A stretch of DNA of 64,000 bases from Phytomonas francai (taxonomy: Eukaryota > Euglenozoa > Kinetoplastea > Trypanosomatida > Trypanosomatidae): assembly GCA_001766655.1 (NCBI GenBank), contig MJCC01000011.1, positions 278,518 through 342,517 of the forward strand. The letters run 5' to 3'. The number at the start of each line of letters is the position of its first letter. Within the stretch, counting starts at the first letter, position 1. The position numbers were made by a program, and so were the translations under genes. This document shows positions 1 through 10,063 of this stretch, piece by piece. The notes beneath the pieces are model-generated. The model ran no database searches. It had not been told where the DNA came from and saw only the letters and a list, made by a program, of their open reading frames with translations.

Positions 1-2
1 GT

Positions 3-1355
3 GATTCTACGAACGCAGAGGCACAGTCGCTTTGCGATCATTTGAACATTCGAATTGATAAGACGTTTTATCCGTTCGGGGAGAAATATGAACTTGAGGT
101 CTCAGGGATTCGTGGAATGCTAGAGGAGGAAATCTTAACAGAGGTGAAGACACTGCTTGAGAAATTAAAGGTTAAGTTCCACCTTGGTTCTGAAGGGAAG
201 TATGCTCGTTTCACACGTGAGACTGAGAATGAATGTTCGCAGTCACAGAATGTGCAAGACGTCAAGCTGTGTCTGAGCAGTCTCAGCGGGTACGAGGAAG
301 TGGAGAAGAATTTGAGGGAATTCAGGATGCCAGCCGAAGGGAACGACCCCGTTGCTGCCGAGGCATTTGAGAACCTTGGAATAGAAGGCACTCGAAAACG
401 GCATCGAAGCTGTCACGATCTGTTGCCGAACGCGATGGCCCCGCCCGATGACGATGCGGACAGTCCATCCGCCTCCGAACTGACCGAGTACCAACAGAAC
501 TACTTCTTCGATGGCCTTAAATATGAACTTCAACGGCAAAAATGCTTCCTCAGGCTGCGCTGCTACAACCGTGCCGCGCGTTACACCCTCGTCTTGAAGG
601 AGAACCAGTCCTTCAAGGACGGCCAACAGAGAAGCAGCACGAACAGGGTCGAGCTCTCCAAAGACGCGGGGCAGGCGATGATTCAGGATCCGACGCGATT
701 CATGCTCACTGAGCGCGCGCACAATCCGATTGCGATGAGGTTGTGGGGGTATTTTGGGCTGCGCGCCCTGCACAAAACGGTGCAGTTCGATACTGAGCGC
801 ATTACGGTGCCGTGGCTGTCGGCGCGAAGCCAGTCGGCCTCCCCGACCTCGCGGGCGGCGACCAAAAACTTGCTGCTGCGTCTCTCCAATGGCACCGCCT
901 CCTCACAGCGGGTGCCCGCGGGCAGGCTCCTTGAGGATTCCGTTGCGAGGCTGAGCCAGCGCGCCGCCCGCGGCTTCGACAGCGCGTTAGGAACGCGACC
1001 GCGCCATGAGGACGAGGCCGCGGTCGGGGCCCTGTATATCCATCTCGACCGCACCCAGTACCCGCTCCCTGTCCGCCAGCGGGAGGCGCAGCAGCGACCG
1101 TCTTGGGGGCTGGCGAACGCACAGGCCACCTTCACGCACCCCTCCTCTGATGGCCAAAACAAGGAGTGTCGTGAACTTTATGAGATCGAGGTAACAAACA
1201 TTCTGCCTCAGACCTCTCCCTCAGCGGTGTTTGAAGAACTCACGCGCATATTGAACGGCATGAATGTGGAGTGGCGGACAGGAATTCAGAGTAAATTGGA
1301 TCAATACTACTCACTTATGTCAATTACAGAGGCCTCTCCGTCTTCAAAAGAATAA
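3..1355 (+). CDS. Tandem CYTH (triphosphate tunnel) domain protein, 5' truncated by window
   Basis: The reading frame is open from base 3, so the N-terminus lies outside the window; the TTG at 42 is not a credible start. The first visible residues are the tail of one CYTH domain: a DKTFYPFGEKYELEV strand pair, then a helix and KYARF, matching the C-terminal half of plant TTM proteins. A second CYTH-like unit follows: a NYFFD strand, FLRLRCYN and YTLVLKENQ in the middle, then LDRTQYPL and ELYEIEV near the end, with a Ser/Ala/Arg-rich insertion of about 70 residues between. The expected ExExK at the start of this unit reads V-Q-D-V-K (bases 252-266), so the first Glu is lost and the second is Asp. 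CYTH enzymes bind triphosphates with metal ions; the second unit may be inactive. The family call rests on recalled motif order, not on a search. Confidence 0.65.
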   Translation, partial: DSTNAEAQSLCDHLNIRIDKTFYPFGEKYELEVSGIRGMLEEEILTEVKTLLEKLKVKFHLGSEGKYARFTRETENECSQSQNVQDVKLCLSSLSGYEEVEKNLREFRMPAEGNDPVAAEAFENLGIEGTRKRHRSCHDLLPNAMAPPDDDADSPSASELTEYQQNYFFDGLKYELQRQKCFLRLRCYNRAARYTLVLKENQSFKDGQQRSSTNRVELSKDAGQAMIQDPTRFMLTERAHNPIAMRLWGYFGLRALHKTVQFDTERITVPWLSARSQSASPTSRAATKNLLLRLSNGTASSQRVPAGRLLEDSVARLSQRAARGFDSALGTRPRHEDEAAVGALYIHLDRTQYPLPVRQREAQQRPSWGLANAQATFTHPSSDGQNKECRELYEIEVTNILPQTSPSAVFEELTRILNGMNVEWRTGIQSKLDQYYSLMSITEASPSSKE

Positions 1356-1934
1356 TAATAAATGGCTGGATAGAAGGAATGCTAGTATGAAGGCACAACC
1401 TTGGATCGATTTGTTCAAAGACAGGATGGCCAGCGCGAGCCTCCTCATTTACTATTCTCGCAAACTTAAAACTTTTGGAGTACAAAAAAGAGTACATATT
1501 TATGCTCATGCTTTGATGAATGTGTTGTTTAACATTGAAAAGAAAGGCTTATTCTTTTTTAAACGGTTTTCTTCATTTTATCACCTCATTCCTGATAGGG
1601 AATAAATGAAGTAGCGAAATTATGAAAATGTTAGTATATCTTAGAATATACTTAACACATGGTCTCCTTTGCTTATAGAGTTCCTTTTTATTTATGCGTA
1701 AGTACAATAGTCGGGTGGAGAAAGCTCCTTTCTTCAGAGTGTGTATGTAGCCTTTTTTGCATGTGGTTTCGATGCCTCATTGTGCTCTCCTCATTTCGAT
1801 TATTTTCTCTTTTCTTTTTAAATAGAAAATATTTTTCATTTTCCATTTTCTCGTGTGCTTATCTGATTTGATTATATATATATATATATATATAATACAT
1901 AAATACATTTTTTTTTTACCTCTCTTATCAATAG
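1356..1934. other. AT-rich intergenic spacer with (TA)n
   Basis: This spacer lies between the CYTH gene and histone H3.V. It holds a (TA)11 run at 1873-1894 and a T10 tract that belongs to the H3.V splice acceptor. A 72-codon ATG frame starting at 1387 shows no recognisable domain and is not called. Confidence 0.6.
1908..1934 (+). promoter_or_regulatory. Trans-splice acceptor of histone H3.V, abutting the ATG
   Basis: A T10 tract is followed by a pyrimidine-rich stretch and the first downstream AG at 1933-1934. The H3.V ATG begins at 1935, so use of this AG would join the spliced leader directly to the start codon. Confidence 0.55.
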
Positions 1935-2360
1935 ATGGCTGGTGTAAGCAAAGTTGTGCTGTCAAAGCATCCAAGCAAGAGTGTTGCCAGCAGGCGGATT
2001 CACAGAGAGGGCCGTATCACTGCCAAAAAAGAGTCTAAAGGTATCGCATCTGGTGCGAAGCGACAGCATCGCTGGAGACCTGGCACTGTTGCTCTTCGTG
2101 AAGTTCGTCGTTATCAAGCTTCTACCGATCTCCTTATTTCTCGTGCCCCTTTTCGTCGGCTTGTGCGTGAGATTGTCGCTAACCTGAAGGATTCCATCCG
2201 TATGCGCAGCTCCGCATTGGAGGCTATTCAGGAGGCCACAGAAAGCTACATTGTAAATCTCCTAAATGATGCCAATCTATGCACTATTCATGCAAAGCGT
2301 GTGACTCTGTTTCCAAGAGATCTCCAGCTAGCGTTGCGGCTGCGTGGTGACCGTGCCTGA
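1935..2360 (+). CDS. H3V: Histone H3 variant H3.V
   Basis: 141 aa. The C-terminal two thirds are an H3 histone fold ([15 protein letters not shown], then [31 protein letters not shown], and a [11 protein letters not shown] ending). The N-tail does not match the usual trypanosomatid H3 tail; its SKSVASR segment and the [12 protein letters not shown] and VTLFP segments match the kinetoplastid variant H3.V. In Trypanosoma brucei H3.V marks transcription termination sites, often with base J, so this protein probably acts in chromatin at the ends of polycistrons. The start is the ATG directly after a trans-splice AG; no upstream in-frame start is plausible. The H3 family is certain; the variant assignment is strong but from memory of the sequence. 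Confidence 0.9.
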   Translation: MAGVSKVVLSKHPSKSVASRRIHREGRITAKKESKGIASGAKRQHRWRPGTVALREVRRYQASTDLLISRAPFRRLVREIVANLKDSIRMRSSALEAIQEATESYIVNLLNDANLCTIHAKRVTLFPRDLQLALRLRGDRA

Positions 2361-3231
2361 GGATTACAAGCATGGGGTCTTTTTTTTTACATATCTTTCG
2401 CGGTATCATTTTTTTTTTGTTATGCCTTAATCATTTGTTATGCTTGCTATTTATAGGAACTGCTTAAAGAATAGATAGATAACCTGGGTGTTTCATTGCC
2501 TTTTATTTATATCATATAATGATATATGATGTGCAGATACTCATTAGTATGCGTGTGATCCCGTAATAGGGCGTGCTCACTATGTGATCATTAGAACAAG
2601 CATATTAAGGGAATGAGGAGAAATGTAAAGATATATACGGTCCCATTTGCACACGAAAAGCATCTTTGCAAAAAAAAAAACGTATCTCCCAAAGTGTATT
2701 TCGAGGTGCACAAGGTAGTCTCCAAAAGACTATGATCATTAGAGCACAATGATTAGGGATTTTGTATGAAAACTTTCTGGTGCGTTTTTTTTACCTTTTC
2801 CGTGAAGTAGGAAAAAAAGTTTCTGTTTATGTACGAGGAATATTATGAACTTGAACTTTTTTTTTGTTATTATACATAAGCCTTTTTAAATGTTGATGGG
2901 CGATCATATCTTTACCCTTCACAGACACTTTCCTTTCTTTCCCTCTAACAAATCAAGTAGTCAAACAGTTTTCATCTTGAACCCCTTACACATATTTGCT
3001 TGTGATATAAAGGCGCAGACCAAGCAAGCTCACAAAAGGAAGATAATTTAAAGAATTAGTTTGATTTGTTTTTCCGTCTGATTTCTCCTCTGCTTTTTTT
3101 CCTAGACGCGTACCTCCGTTGTGAGCATTAAGACTATTTCCTTGGCCTTGGATGTGTCATTTTTTTAAAAGACCCTTTATTCTCTTTTTTCCTTTGAGTT
3201 GAAGGACAGTGAGAAGGGGAAAAAAGGAACT
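2361..3231. other. Intergenic spacer, 871 bp
   Basis: AT-rich with several T and A homopolymers. An 8-bp inverted repeat with a 4-base loop lies at 2511-2530. Just before the next gene a pyrimidine tract (about 3176-3195) ends in AG at 3197-3198, a likely trans-splice acceptor. No RNA gene or open frame was recognised. Confidence 0.5.
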
Positions 3232-5976
3232 ATGCTTCACTCATGCCAGATCATGGGGTTTTCTCGTGACCTCATCTTTTTTCTGATCATAGTATCACTT
3301 CTACTTTGCTTTAGCGACGCCGCTCCGTCGGTGTCATCGCAGACATGGACAGATGGGTCCACCCGAATTCACGCATCAGGCAAATCCCTTCGTTGGGCTA
3401 TCCTCTTGGACCTAACGCACACTAATCTGACTGTAGAGGCCATTTCCGGCAGTGTCGAAAAATATGCATCTGAAATTGCGAGTGACACGGGGAGCTCCTT
3501 TTTTGTTGAAAAACCCACTGTTCTCGATAGTAACGGCAGTTCTTCTACGGCGCTTTCTAATGTTTATGATTTGATCTCCAACGGCAACAAATCGCCAGAT
3601 GTCCTTTTTCTTGCGGAGACGACAGAAGTGTCCCTGCTGGCGATGAATATCCTCCGGTCTAGTGAGGCTGGCCGTAAAATTCTAGTTATTTCGTTTGGCG
3701 CTTCCAATAAAATTCTTTGCAACTTAACTCTGAATCCGCAGCTGGTGTGCATAGTGCCACAGGATTCAACCAACTTCCTGGGTGTCTTGGAGGTGGCATC
3801 AGCTTCGCTTAGGTGGGAGTCAATGGCGGTTGTCTCTAGCAGTTTCGAGTACGGCATAGGGTTTCAAAGGATCGCATTAACAGAGTTGCAGAGGATGAAC
3901 TATGCTCCGACCATAGTTGGGGAGGGGTTCATGAATTCCTTTAGCACGCAGACGGAGGACGACACACTGCTGGCGAAGCTAATTTCGCACAACCCTAAAG
4001 GTATTGCATGCTTTGTTGATGAAGACCAATTCGATCGCTTGCACAAGGCGGTACAGAGAGCCAATCAGGATATCTTTTTGCTGGGCAACCGAAATGCCCT
4101 TGGCATACTGAGTCAGATGAGCGGCACTTATCAACCATATGTCAAGCCGTACGGCGCACTCTTCGTTTCGACGTACACAACGGTGGAAAAACTCGTTGAC
4201 AGGGGATATTTCCAGAAGGATGGTGTGGACGAGTACGGGGCCTATATGATGAGTCACCTTTTTGATGGGATACGCCTGATCGCGGAGGCCGGGAGTACGG
4301 ATAACATGAGCGTTCTTCTCGCGGTTCGGTTTGTGGGCTTCACGGGCACTGTTGCCTTCGCCCCGCTCCGCAACGAGCGCGTTGAGACAAGCTTTTCTCT
4401 CGTCCTAGATCAGTATCGGATGCCAAACCCGCTCGTAACCTGGGAATCTGGAAACTACAGTTCGAGATCCGTTATCAAAGACTACAACTCGACTATCACG
4501 GCGGCACTCATTCCAGATTCGCCACTGCGCTCCGCTGTGGTCTGCTTGGCCGTTCCCCCGACGTGCGCAGATTCTTTATTGACTTCTGCGATGTTGTTTG
4601 TACTTCTTCTGCGAAATAAAGAAAGTTTCAAGAATGCGAAAACTGTCCCATTTTTGCCAATCGCATTCAACACTGGCCTCGACGGTATTGCCGGGTTGTC
4701 GGCCCTGTCCGCTGCAGGGCTCGGTCGCGCATGTACGGTGTTGGCAGGCCCTGGACAGTACTCCATCGCGGCAGACCTTGCGCCGGTGCTCAAAAGTTAC
4801 CAAATCCCGCAGCTAGATTACGCCGTCTCCGACGACAGCCTTTTAACGTCGGATAATTTTCGCTATCCGTTCTTTTCTCGCACAGTACCAGCCAACACCT
4901 TTAACTATTTTGCCTATTCCGGTACGTGCAAATATTTTGCCTGGGAGCGTGTCATCGTCTTGTCGACTGCGAATACCATTGGTAGTTCTCGAGCGCAAAC
5001 AATCTTAAGCTCAATGCAAAGCCAAAACATCTACGTGGAGAAAACATTTCTTCTGAAGAATGACAGTAAAGTCTGCCTCGTTGAGGCCCTGAATGAGATT
5101 TATGAGAAGCACATCAGTCGCATTATACTAGTTATGCTTTCCCTATTTGGTGAAGAAGCTGAAATGTTTTTCAACCTCATTGATGAGCTGACCTTTATGC
5201 ACAAGTACGTTTTTTTTCTTAGCAGTGACCTGTGCTTGCATGGTGCTGCGTATCCTGAGCAGCGTAATAAGCTTCAGAGCTCAATCTGTCTGTCCCCCTA
5301 CGTGCCGGCAGACCGTCTCCGAGACCTTAACGTGAAGGCCAAAGAGAATCCAGATATTTACAAACAGATCGAAAATATCTTGCTTGACTCCAATTTGGTA
5401 CTAGAGGCGGAAGAATGCCCTTTAAAGGATATCCCAAGCTTCACCGGATTCGCTGTTGACGCTGCCTACGTTCTCATCAATGCTATTGAACAGGCATTAG
5501 CTGCAAATCTCTCAATCAAAACAGGGAACCACCTCCTTTCGCTGATTCGTGGAACCAGCATTAACAATTTCACAGATAATTGTACGGTTGATAACAGGGG
5601 GAATCGCAATTTCGCGGTGTACGAGGTCAACATTCAAATTCCTGGCTCTGTTCTTGGAATTGGTGTGTGGGATACAAGGAATAAGCAGCCCTTTACGCCG
5701 ACATACTCGTCAAGCTTTGTCTGGATGACCAACAGCACATCTATTCCACTTGATACATTCCGCGACTACTCGTTCATTTTAGACAACACAATTTCAGCCT
5801 CGTCTGGTACAATTTTGCTCTGCGTGTTGGGTTTCTTGGTTACTTTTGGTTTATTTTTCTTCTGTTATCACCACTATCGAGTACAGACACAGATCGAGAT
5901 GGCCTTGCTAAGTAACAATGTGCCCATCACCGAGGAGGAATTACGACAATTGAAAGGAATTCAGGAGGATATATAA
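3232..5976 (+). CDS. Type I membrane protein with receptor-cyclase-like ectodomain, no cyclase domain
   Basis: 914 aa from the first ATG after the predicted splice acceptor; a second in-frame ATG at 3253 sits just before the signal peptide and is an alternative. A hydrophobic signal segment (LIFFLIIVSLLLCF) ends around residue 30. The large lumenal/extracellular part has about a dozen N-x-S/T sites and two alpha/beta lobes with periplasmic-binding-protein character, as in trypanosomatid receptor-type adenylate cyclases. One transmembrane helix (LLCVLGFLVTFGLFFFCY) lies near residues 858-880, and only about 30 cytoplasmic residues follow. The catalytic guanylate/adenylate cyclase domain normally found after this helix is absent, both here and in the following spacer. 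The role could be ligand sensing, decoy or partner to a full cyclase; that is inference. Confidence 0.6.
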   Translation: MLHSCQIMGFSRDLIFFLIIVSLLLCFSDAAPSVSSQTWTDGSTRIHASGKSLRWAILLDLTHTNLTVEAISGSVEKYASEIASDTGSSFFVEKPTVLDSNGSSSTALSNVYDLISNGNKSPDVLFLAETTEVSLLAMNILRSSEAGRKILVISFGASNKILCNLTLNPQLVCIVPQDSTNFLGVLEVASASLRWESMAVVSSSFEYGIGFQRIALTELQRMNYAPTIVGEGFMNSFSTQTEDDTLLAKLISHNPKGIACFVDEDQFDRLHKAVQRANQDIFLLGNRNALGILSQMSGTYQPYVKPYGALFVSTYTTVEKLVDRGYFQKDGVDEYGAYMMSHLFDGIRLIAEAGSTDNMSVLLAVRFVGFTGTVAFAPLRNERVETSFSLVLDQYRMPNPLVTWESGNYSSRSVIKDYNSTITAALIPDSPLRSAVVCLAVPPTCADSLLTSAMLFVLLLRNKESFKNAKTVPFLPIAFNTGLDGIAGLSALSAAGLGRACTVLAGPGQYSIAADLAPVLKSYQIPQLDYAVSDDSLLTSDNFRYPFFSRTVPANTFNYFAYSGTCKYFAWERVIVLSTANTIGSSRAQTILSSMQSQNIYVEKTFLLKNDSKVCLVEALNEIYEKHISRIILVMLSLFGEEAEMFFNLIDELTFMHKYVFFLSSDLCLHGAAYPEQRNKLQSSICLSPYVPADRLRDLNVKAKENPDIYKQIENILLDSNLVLEAEECPLKDIPSFTGFAVDAAYVLINAIEQALAANLSIKTGNHLLSLIRGTSINNFTDNCTVDNRGNRNFAVYEVNIQIPGSVLGIGVWDTRNKQPFTPTYSSSFVWMTNSTSIPLDTFRDYSFILDNTISASSGTILLCVLGFLVTFGLFFFCYHHYRVQTQIEMALLSNNVPITEEELRQLKGIQEDI

Positions 5977-6446
5977 TTTCTGAAAGGGATTGGTCATGAA
6001 AAGGCAACTCATCACAAACTAGTGTGATATTTTTTCGAGCAATTCTTTCCATTAGGGATTCATTTTGAGACTTTTAGGGACCAAAATGAAGTATTTGAAC
6101 GCATCCTTGTCTCATTATCTTTCTTTTTATCTCGTTTAGTTAATTTCATGAAATCAAAGCATTGAGACTGTAACCCCCCACTTCCCACCTACGCATAAAT
6201 TACGGATGAGTGTCCTATAGACGCGCATTTACAGAATTGTTCTAGAGACTTCTTTTTTTTTTTTGATTTGTTTTAAACTTTCTGAGTAGGGAAAAAAGAG
6301 TAATACGCACACAGGGCCAACTGGCTAATCAAAAAAAAAAAGTAATTTGAGTGTTCAGCGGGCATCTATCCCACTGACTGATTGAGGGGGAGGGGGCAAC
6401 ATCTTGCCGAATCCAATCATTTTTCGAGAAGGAAAACGTGTGTCCA
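5977..6446. other. Intergenic spacer, 470 bp
   Basis: AT-rich spacer. A T-rich tract (about 6251-6283) followed by AG at 6285-6286 is the best trans-splice acceptor for the helicase gene. Nothing else was recognised. Confidence 0.5.
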
Positions 6447-9400
6447 ATGTCCAGCACAGTCTTGTATACGACTCAAAATGGTTTTCCTGCTTTTGTTTCT
6501 GCAGCCCGCCTCCATGCTTTCACGCATCCAGACTTCCAGCGAACTATATCCAACAGCTCCAATAACGACAGTCACTGTAACCATCTTCTTGATGTTCCTG
6601 TCAGCGATGCCGATGTGGAGCACTGGACTGAGGTCCTTCGTGGTGTGGCGCCGACCTTGTCTGGTTTCTCGCCTCATCAGGAAGCTGAACAAGAGAACAG
6701 TAGTGAGGCCGATTGCATCGCATGCACTGCATTCATGACCGCCGCGGAAGTTTTCGCCCTTCCCTCCGATGATGCACGCCGTGAGTCGATCCACAAACTA
6801 GCCCCGTTCCCACCTTTTAGACCGCAGGCGGTTGCATCGCTTTCAATGACCGCCGTGCTCAAGACCAGACGTCAGTGGCTGCCATACCGTCAGCAGTTTC
6901 CAATATATCATCAACGCATGCAGTTTCTAGACGCCGTGTTAGCGCACGACGTTGTGGCTGTGGTGGGCCATCCTGGCAGCGGGCGCACCCTCCAGCTGCC
7001 GACGATTCTCTCGGAGAAGGAGGTCTTCAAGCGCCGCCGCGTCGTCGTGGTGAGCGCGAACGAGGTCGGGGCTCGGCTAACCGTTGCGCGACTTCGCGAG
7101 GAGCGCGGTGAGGCCGGCGACTCCAGGACGGTCGCGTCGGTCCTTCCCGGGCACCCCCCCGAGGCGACGGAGGGCACCCTCGTTCTGGTGACCACCGCCG
7201 AGGTGCTGCTACGCCAGCTCCTCTGTGATCCTCTCTTGATGGACGTCGCCGTGGTCGTCCTCGACGACGCGCACCTTCGGACGGAGAGCACCGAACTGTG
7301 TTGCGCTTTGCTTCGTGAACGCGCCTCGCAGCTTGCCCTTGTGGAGGAAAAGCAGAAGAGCGGAGGGGCAGGGGCGGGGCTGAGGAAGGTACACGTCGTG
7401 CTCAACTGCCCAGATGAGGCGTGCTCAACTTCTCTTTTAGATTTTTTCGCGACATCTCCGAATTGCCGTGTGACGACATTCCTTCTCATGCCATTGACCG
7501 CTTCTCCTTCGAATTCTTCATCAGCGTCTGTCTTTTATCTGGAGGAAACGATTCAATGGCTACACAGGTGCCGTACCGAGGGAAGCTTTCTCTGCCGCAA
7601 CCCCGAGTTAGAGTTAGCCCCTTACGTCGAGAATGTGGATGTTGTTACGGAAGTCATGGCCGCGGCAGACGCGGATTTTGTAAATGAAGCGAAGTGTCGT
7701 AGCTACTGGTGCCACATCATTACACAGGCCATTTGGCATTACGATCTCGCGGAAACCCGGGGGATGGAGGGTGGTGGTGGTCGTGGACACTTGGTGGGGA
7801 ATGCCCCTCAGGCCCCCGATTTGGGGTTTATTGTGGTTATAACTCCCAGCTTACACTGGGCAAGAATAATTTTAGAGGAGGTTCGCTACCAGCTTCACGG
7901 TTTATGTGTAGCGGAACCCGCAGAAGGGGCATCGAGTCCGTCCGTCGATCGGTTTGAGTTCTACATCTTGACGGAGTTCATAACGCCCTTTGAGGACTTT
8001 CTGAGCGTTGCTCGAGGGCAGCGCCCTGCTTCAAGTCTCCAACTGAGCAGGAAATTTCTACAGACGCGTGCGGTGCTCTTCATGACACCAGAGCTCGCTC
8101 AAACAGCGTTGCCACCAGCCTTGAATATTAGCCTCCTAGTGGATTGCGCGCGGATCAGCATCCAATTTTTTGATGTCGCTGCGATGTGCGACTGCTGGAG
8201 CACCGAGTACGCGAGCTCGTCGAACTTGCGCTACCGCCGCGGTGTTGTCAAGAACAAACTGGCCTTTGACAACTCAGAAGGGGCAGTTCGGTCTTGTATG
8301 GTCATCCAGCTGATTCCAAGGATGGTTTTGCATAGTGCACAGCATCGACGGCAGAGCGCGGATCCAGGCCAACACTCTGTCTTTCATCTTTCCTTCCAAA
8401 AATATCTCAATCTCTATCAGGTATTGCAGGCTCGAGAGGAGGCGATATCGCGCAGCAAGTCCATTTTTGGGCAACAGGCTGGTCACTCATCCACCAACAG
8501 AGGTGTTTCCCAGTCCTCTACAGTGTCTGCTAAGGTGGTTTCCCTCGTATCCACGCAGTTCATCGGGGTTCCCGCGGCATTGACAAATCGCTACGAACAG
8601 CTTCGTCGCGTTTTTTCAGTCGTAGAGAGCTATTTGGTCGCGGCTGGGCATCTCCAGTTGCCCGGGGGATCTGGCCTGTCGGAGGCGAAGCCTGGAGATG
8701 AAGAACCCGAAACCGTCCAATCCGCCTTGTTTCTGCCGGCCAGGCTGCGGCCGATGGGTATTCTTGGCACTTGTATACTTCTACCCACTCCTATTACACG
8801 GCTTCTGGTATTTTCCATTTTGTTTGGATGCTTTCTAGAGGCAACTGCGATTGCCGCGGTGTGGTTAGTAGGAGACGTGTACCAGGCCGCCGCGGGGGAT
8901 CTTATATCCACTGTAGAATCTCTGCGTGAGAATAAAGAGCAGAGGCTTGAGGATGGGGCTGAGCGCCGTGCGCTGCTCAAGGAGGCCAGAAGATTTTTTT
9001 CGTGGGGCTCTTTAAACGACATGGTAAGTAATTTTAACATCTATAAAATGTGGTTAAATTTACGTTGCGACAAAAGTGATAATGGTGGTGAAAAGGAGGA
9101 GGCTTTCTTGAGTGAATGCAGAATTCCGAAATCTTTCCTGTTAGAAATTCTGAGTGCACAGACTAATCTGCATGATCTGTTCCGTAGCCTACTCTGGAAA
9201 GCAAGTAGGGCATCGGCAGCGGATAATCGTCAGGATAAAGCAGAACAGATCTCACTTGCGCTAGCCCAGCTCCCCGATGAAGTCATCATGAGTGGCCATT
9301 TTCAGGTTTGCCTCACCGCGGCCCTTTATCCCAACTGCACCCGAATGCAGAGGTACGCACTCGATGCCCAGGGCAGGTCGCACGGGGTTTTCGGGCTCCT

Positions 9401-9968
9401 GCTTGATCCTCCCCATTCGCTTTCTCAAGCCGTGGGGGCATCGCCGATGCCTCTTCCAAAGCGTTTCGGCATCTACGAGGACACCAGCCTTCTCTCCCTT
9501 CAGTGGGAGCAGGAGGGGGTCGAGGGGGCTGCCCCCATCGCGGATGCCGCGGGTAGCGAGGCCGTTGGTGCGCGGGTGATCGATCAGACCTTCCTGTATC
9601 TGTCGCGAACGATCCTAGGGGCGGCCGCCCCCCCTGCGCCCCCGATTGCGGTGCTGACGCAGGCCGTCCCGATGCCGGCGGACGCGGCCGTGCTGGTCTG
9701 TGGCGAGAGCCGTGCGCGGCCCCGCGAGACGCCGCGGCGCTGCCGTGGCTGGGCCTCCCTTCTCACGAGCGCCTGGCGCCACACGACGCGCGCGCGGCCG
9801 CTCCCCCCCCCGTCGCAGCTTCCGCCCGTGTCGGTGCCGTCCCCGGCCTACGAGGCGGCCCCCGCAGCCCCCGCGGTCGTCCTGGCGGCCGACGCCACGC
9901 ACCGCGTGATGCTGCGCGCGACGGCCGCGCGGTGGCTGCGGGGGCTGCGGGCGCACCTCGACCAGCAC
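6447..9968 (+). CDS. DExH (DEAH/RHA-type) helicase-like protein with altered motifs, 3' end lost in gap
   Basis: Open for 1174 codons up to the assembly gap. The upstream GTG at 6438 is not used; ATG 6447 is the first ATG. An ATPase core is visible: a Walker A-like GHPGSGRT at about residues 173-180, a motif II-like VVVLDDAH at about 269-276, then a region like helicase domain 2 with an RAVLFMTPELAQTALP strand and NLRYRRGVV in the place of motif VI. All three depart from the family: the Walker A Lys is Arg, DExH has become DDAH, and the motif VI Gln is missing. ATP hydrolysis is therefore doubtful. The C-terminal part has no clear match and becomes Pro/Ala/Arg-rich before the gap. It may be a non-catalytic RNA-binding relative of DEAH/RHA helicases. 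It could be joined to the SURP frame after the gap. Confidence 0.6.
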
Positions 9969-10063
9969 NNNNNNNNNNNNNNNNNNNNNNNNNNNNNNNN
10001 NNNNNNNNNNNNNNNNNNNNNNNNNNNNNNNNNNNNNNNNNNNNNNNNNNNNNNNNNNNNNNN
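9969..10063. other. Assembly gap (95 N)
   Basis: A run of 95 N inside a stretch of extreme GC richness (about 9600-10270). The true gap length is unknown, so the frame relation between the helicase frame before it and the SURP frame after it cannot be judged. Confidence 0.98.

Noticed and set aside
1387..1605. 72-codon frame after the CYTH gene
   Set aside because: No recognisable motif, no clear splice acceptor and AT-biased codons.
5977..6446. Missing adenylate cyclase catalytic domain downstream of the receptor-like gene
   Set aside because: All frames of the spacer were considered; no cyclase-like sequence or long frame is present before the helicase gene.
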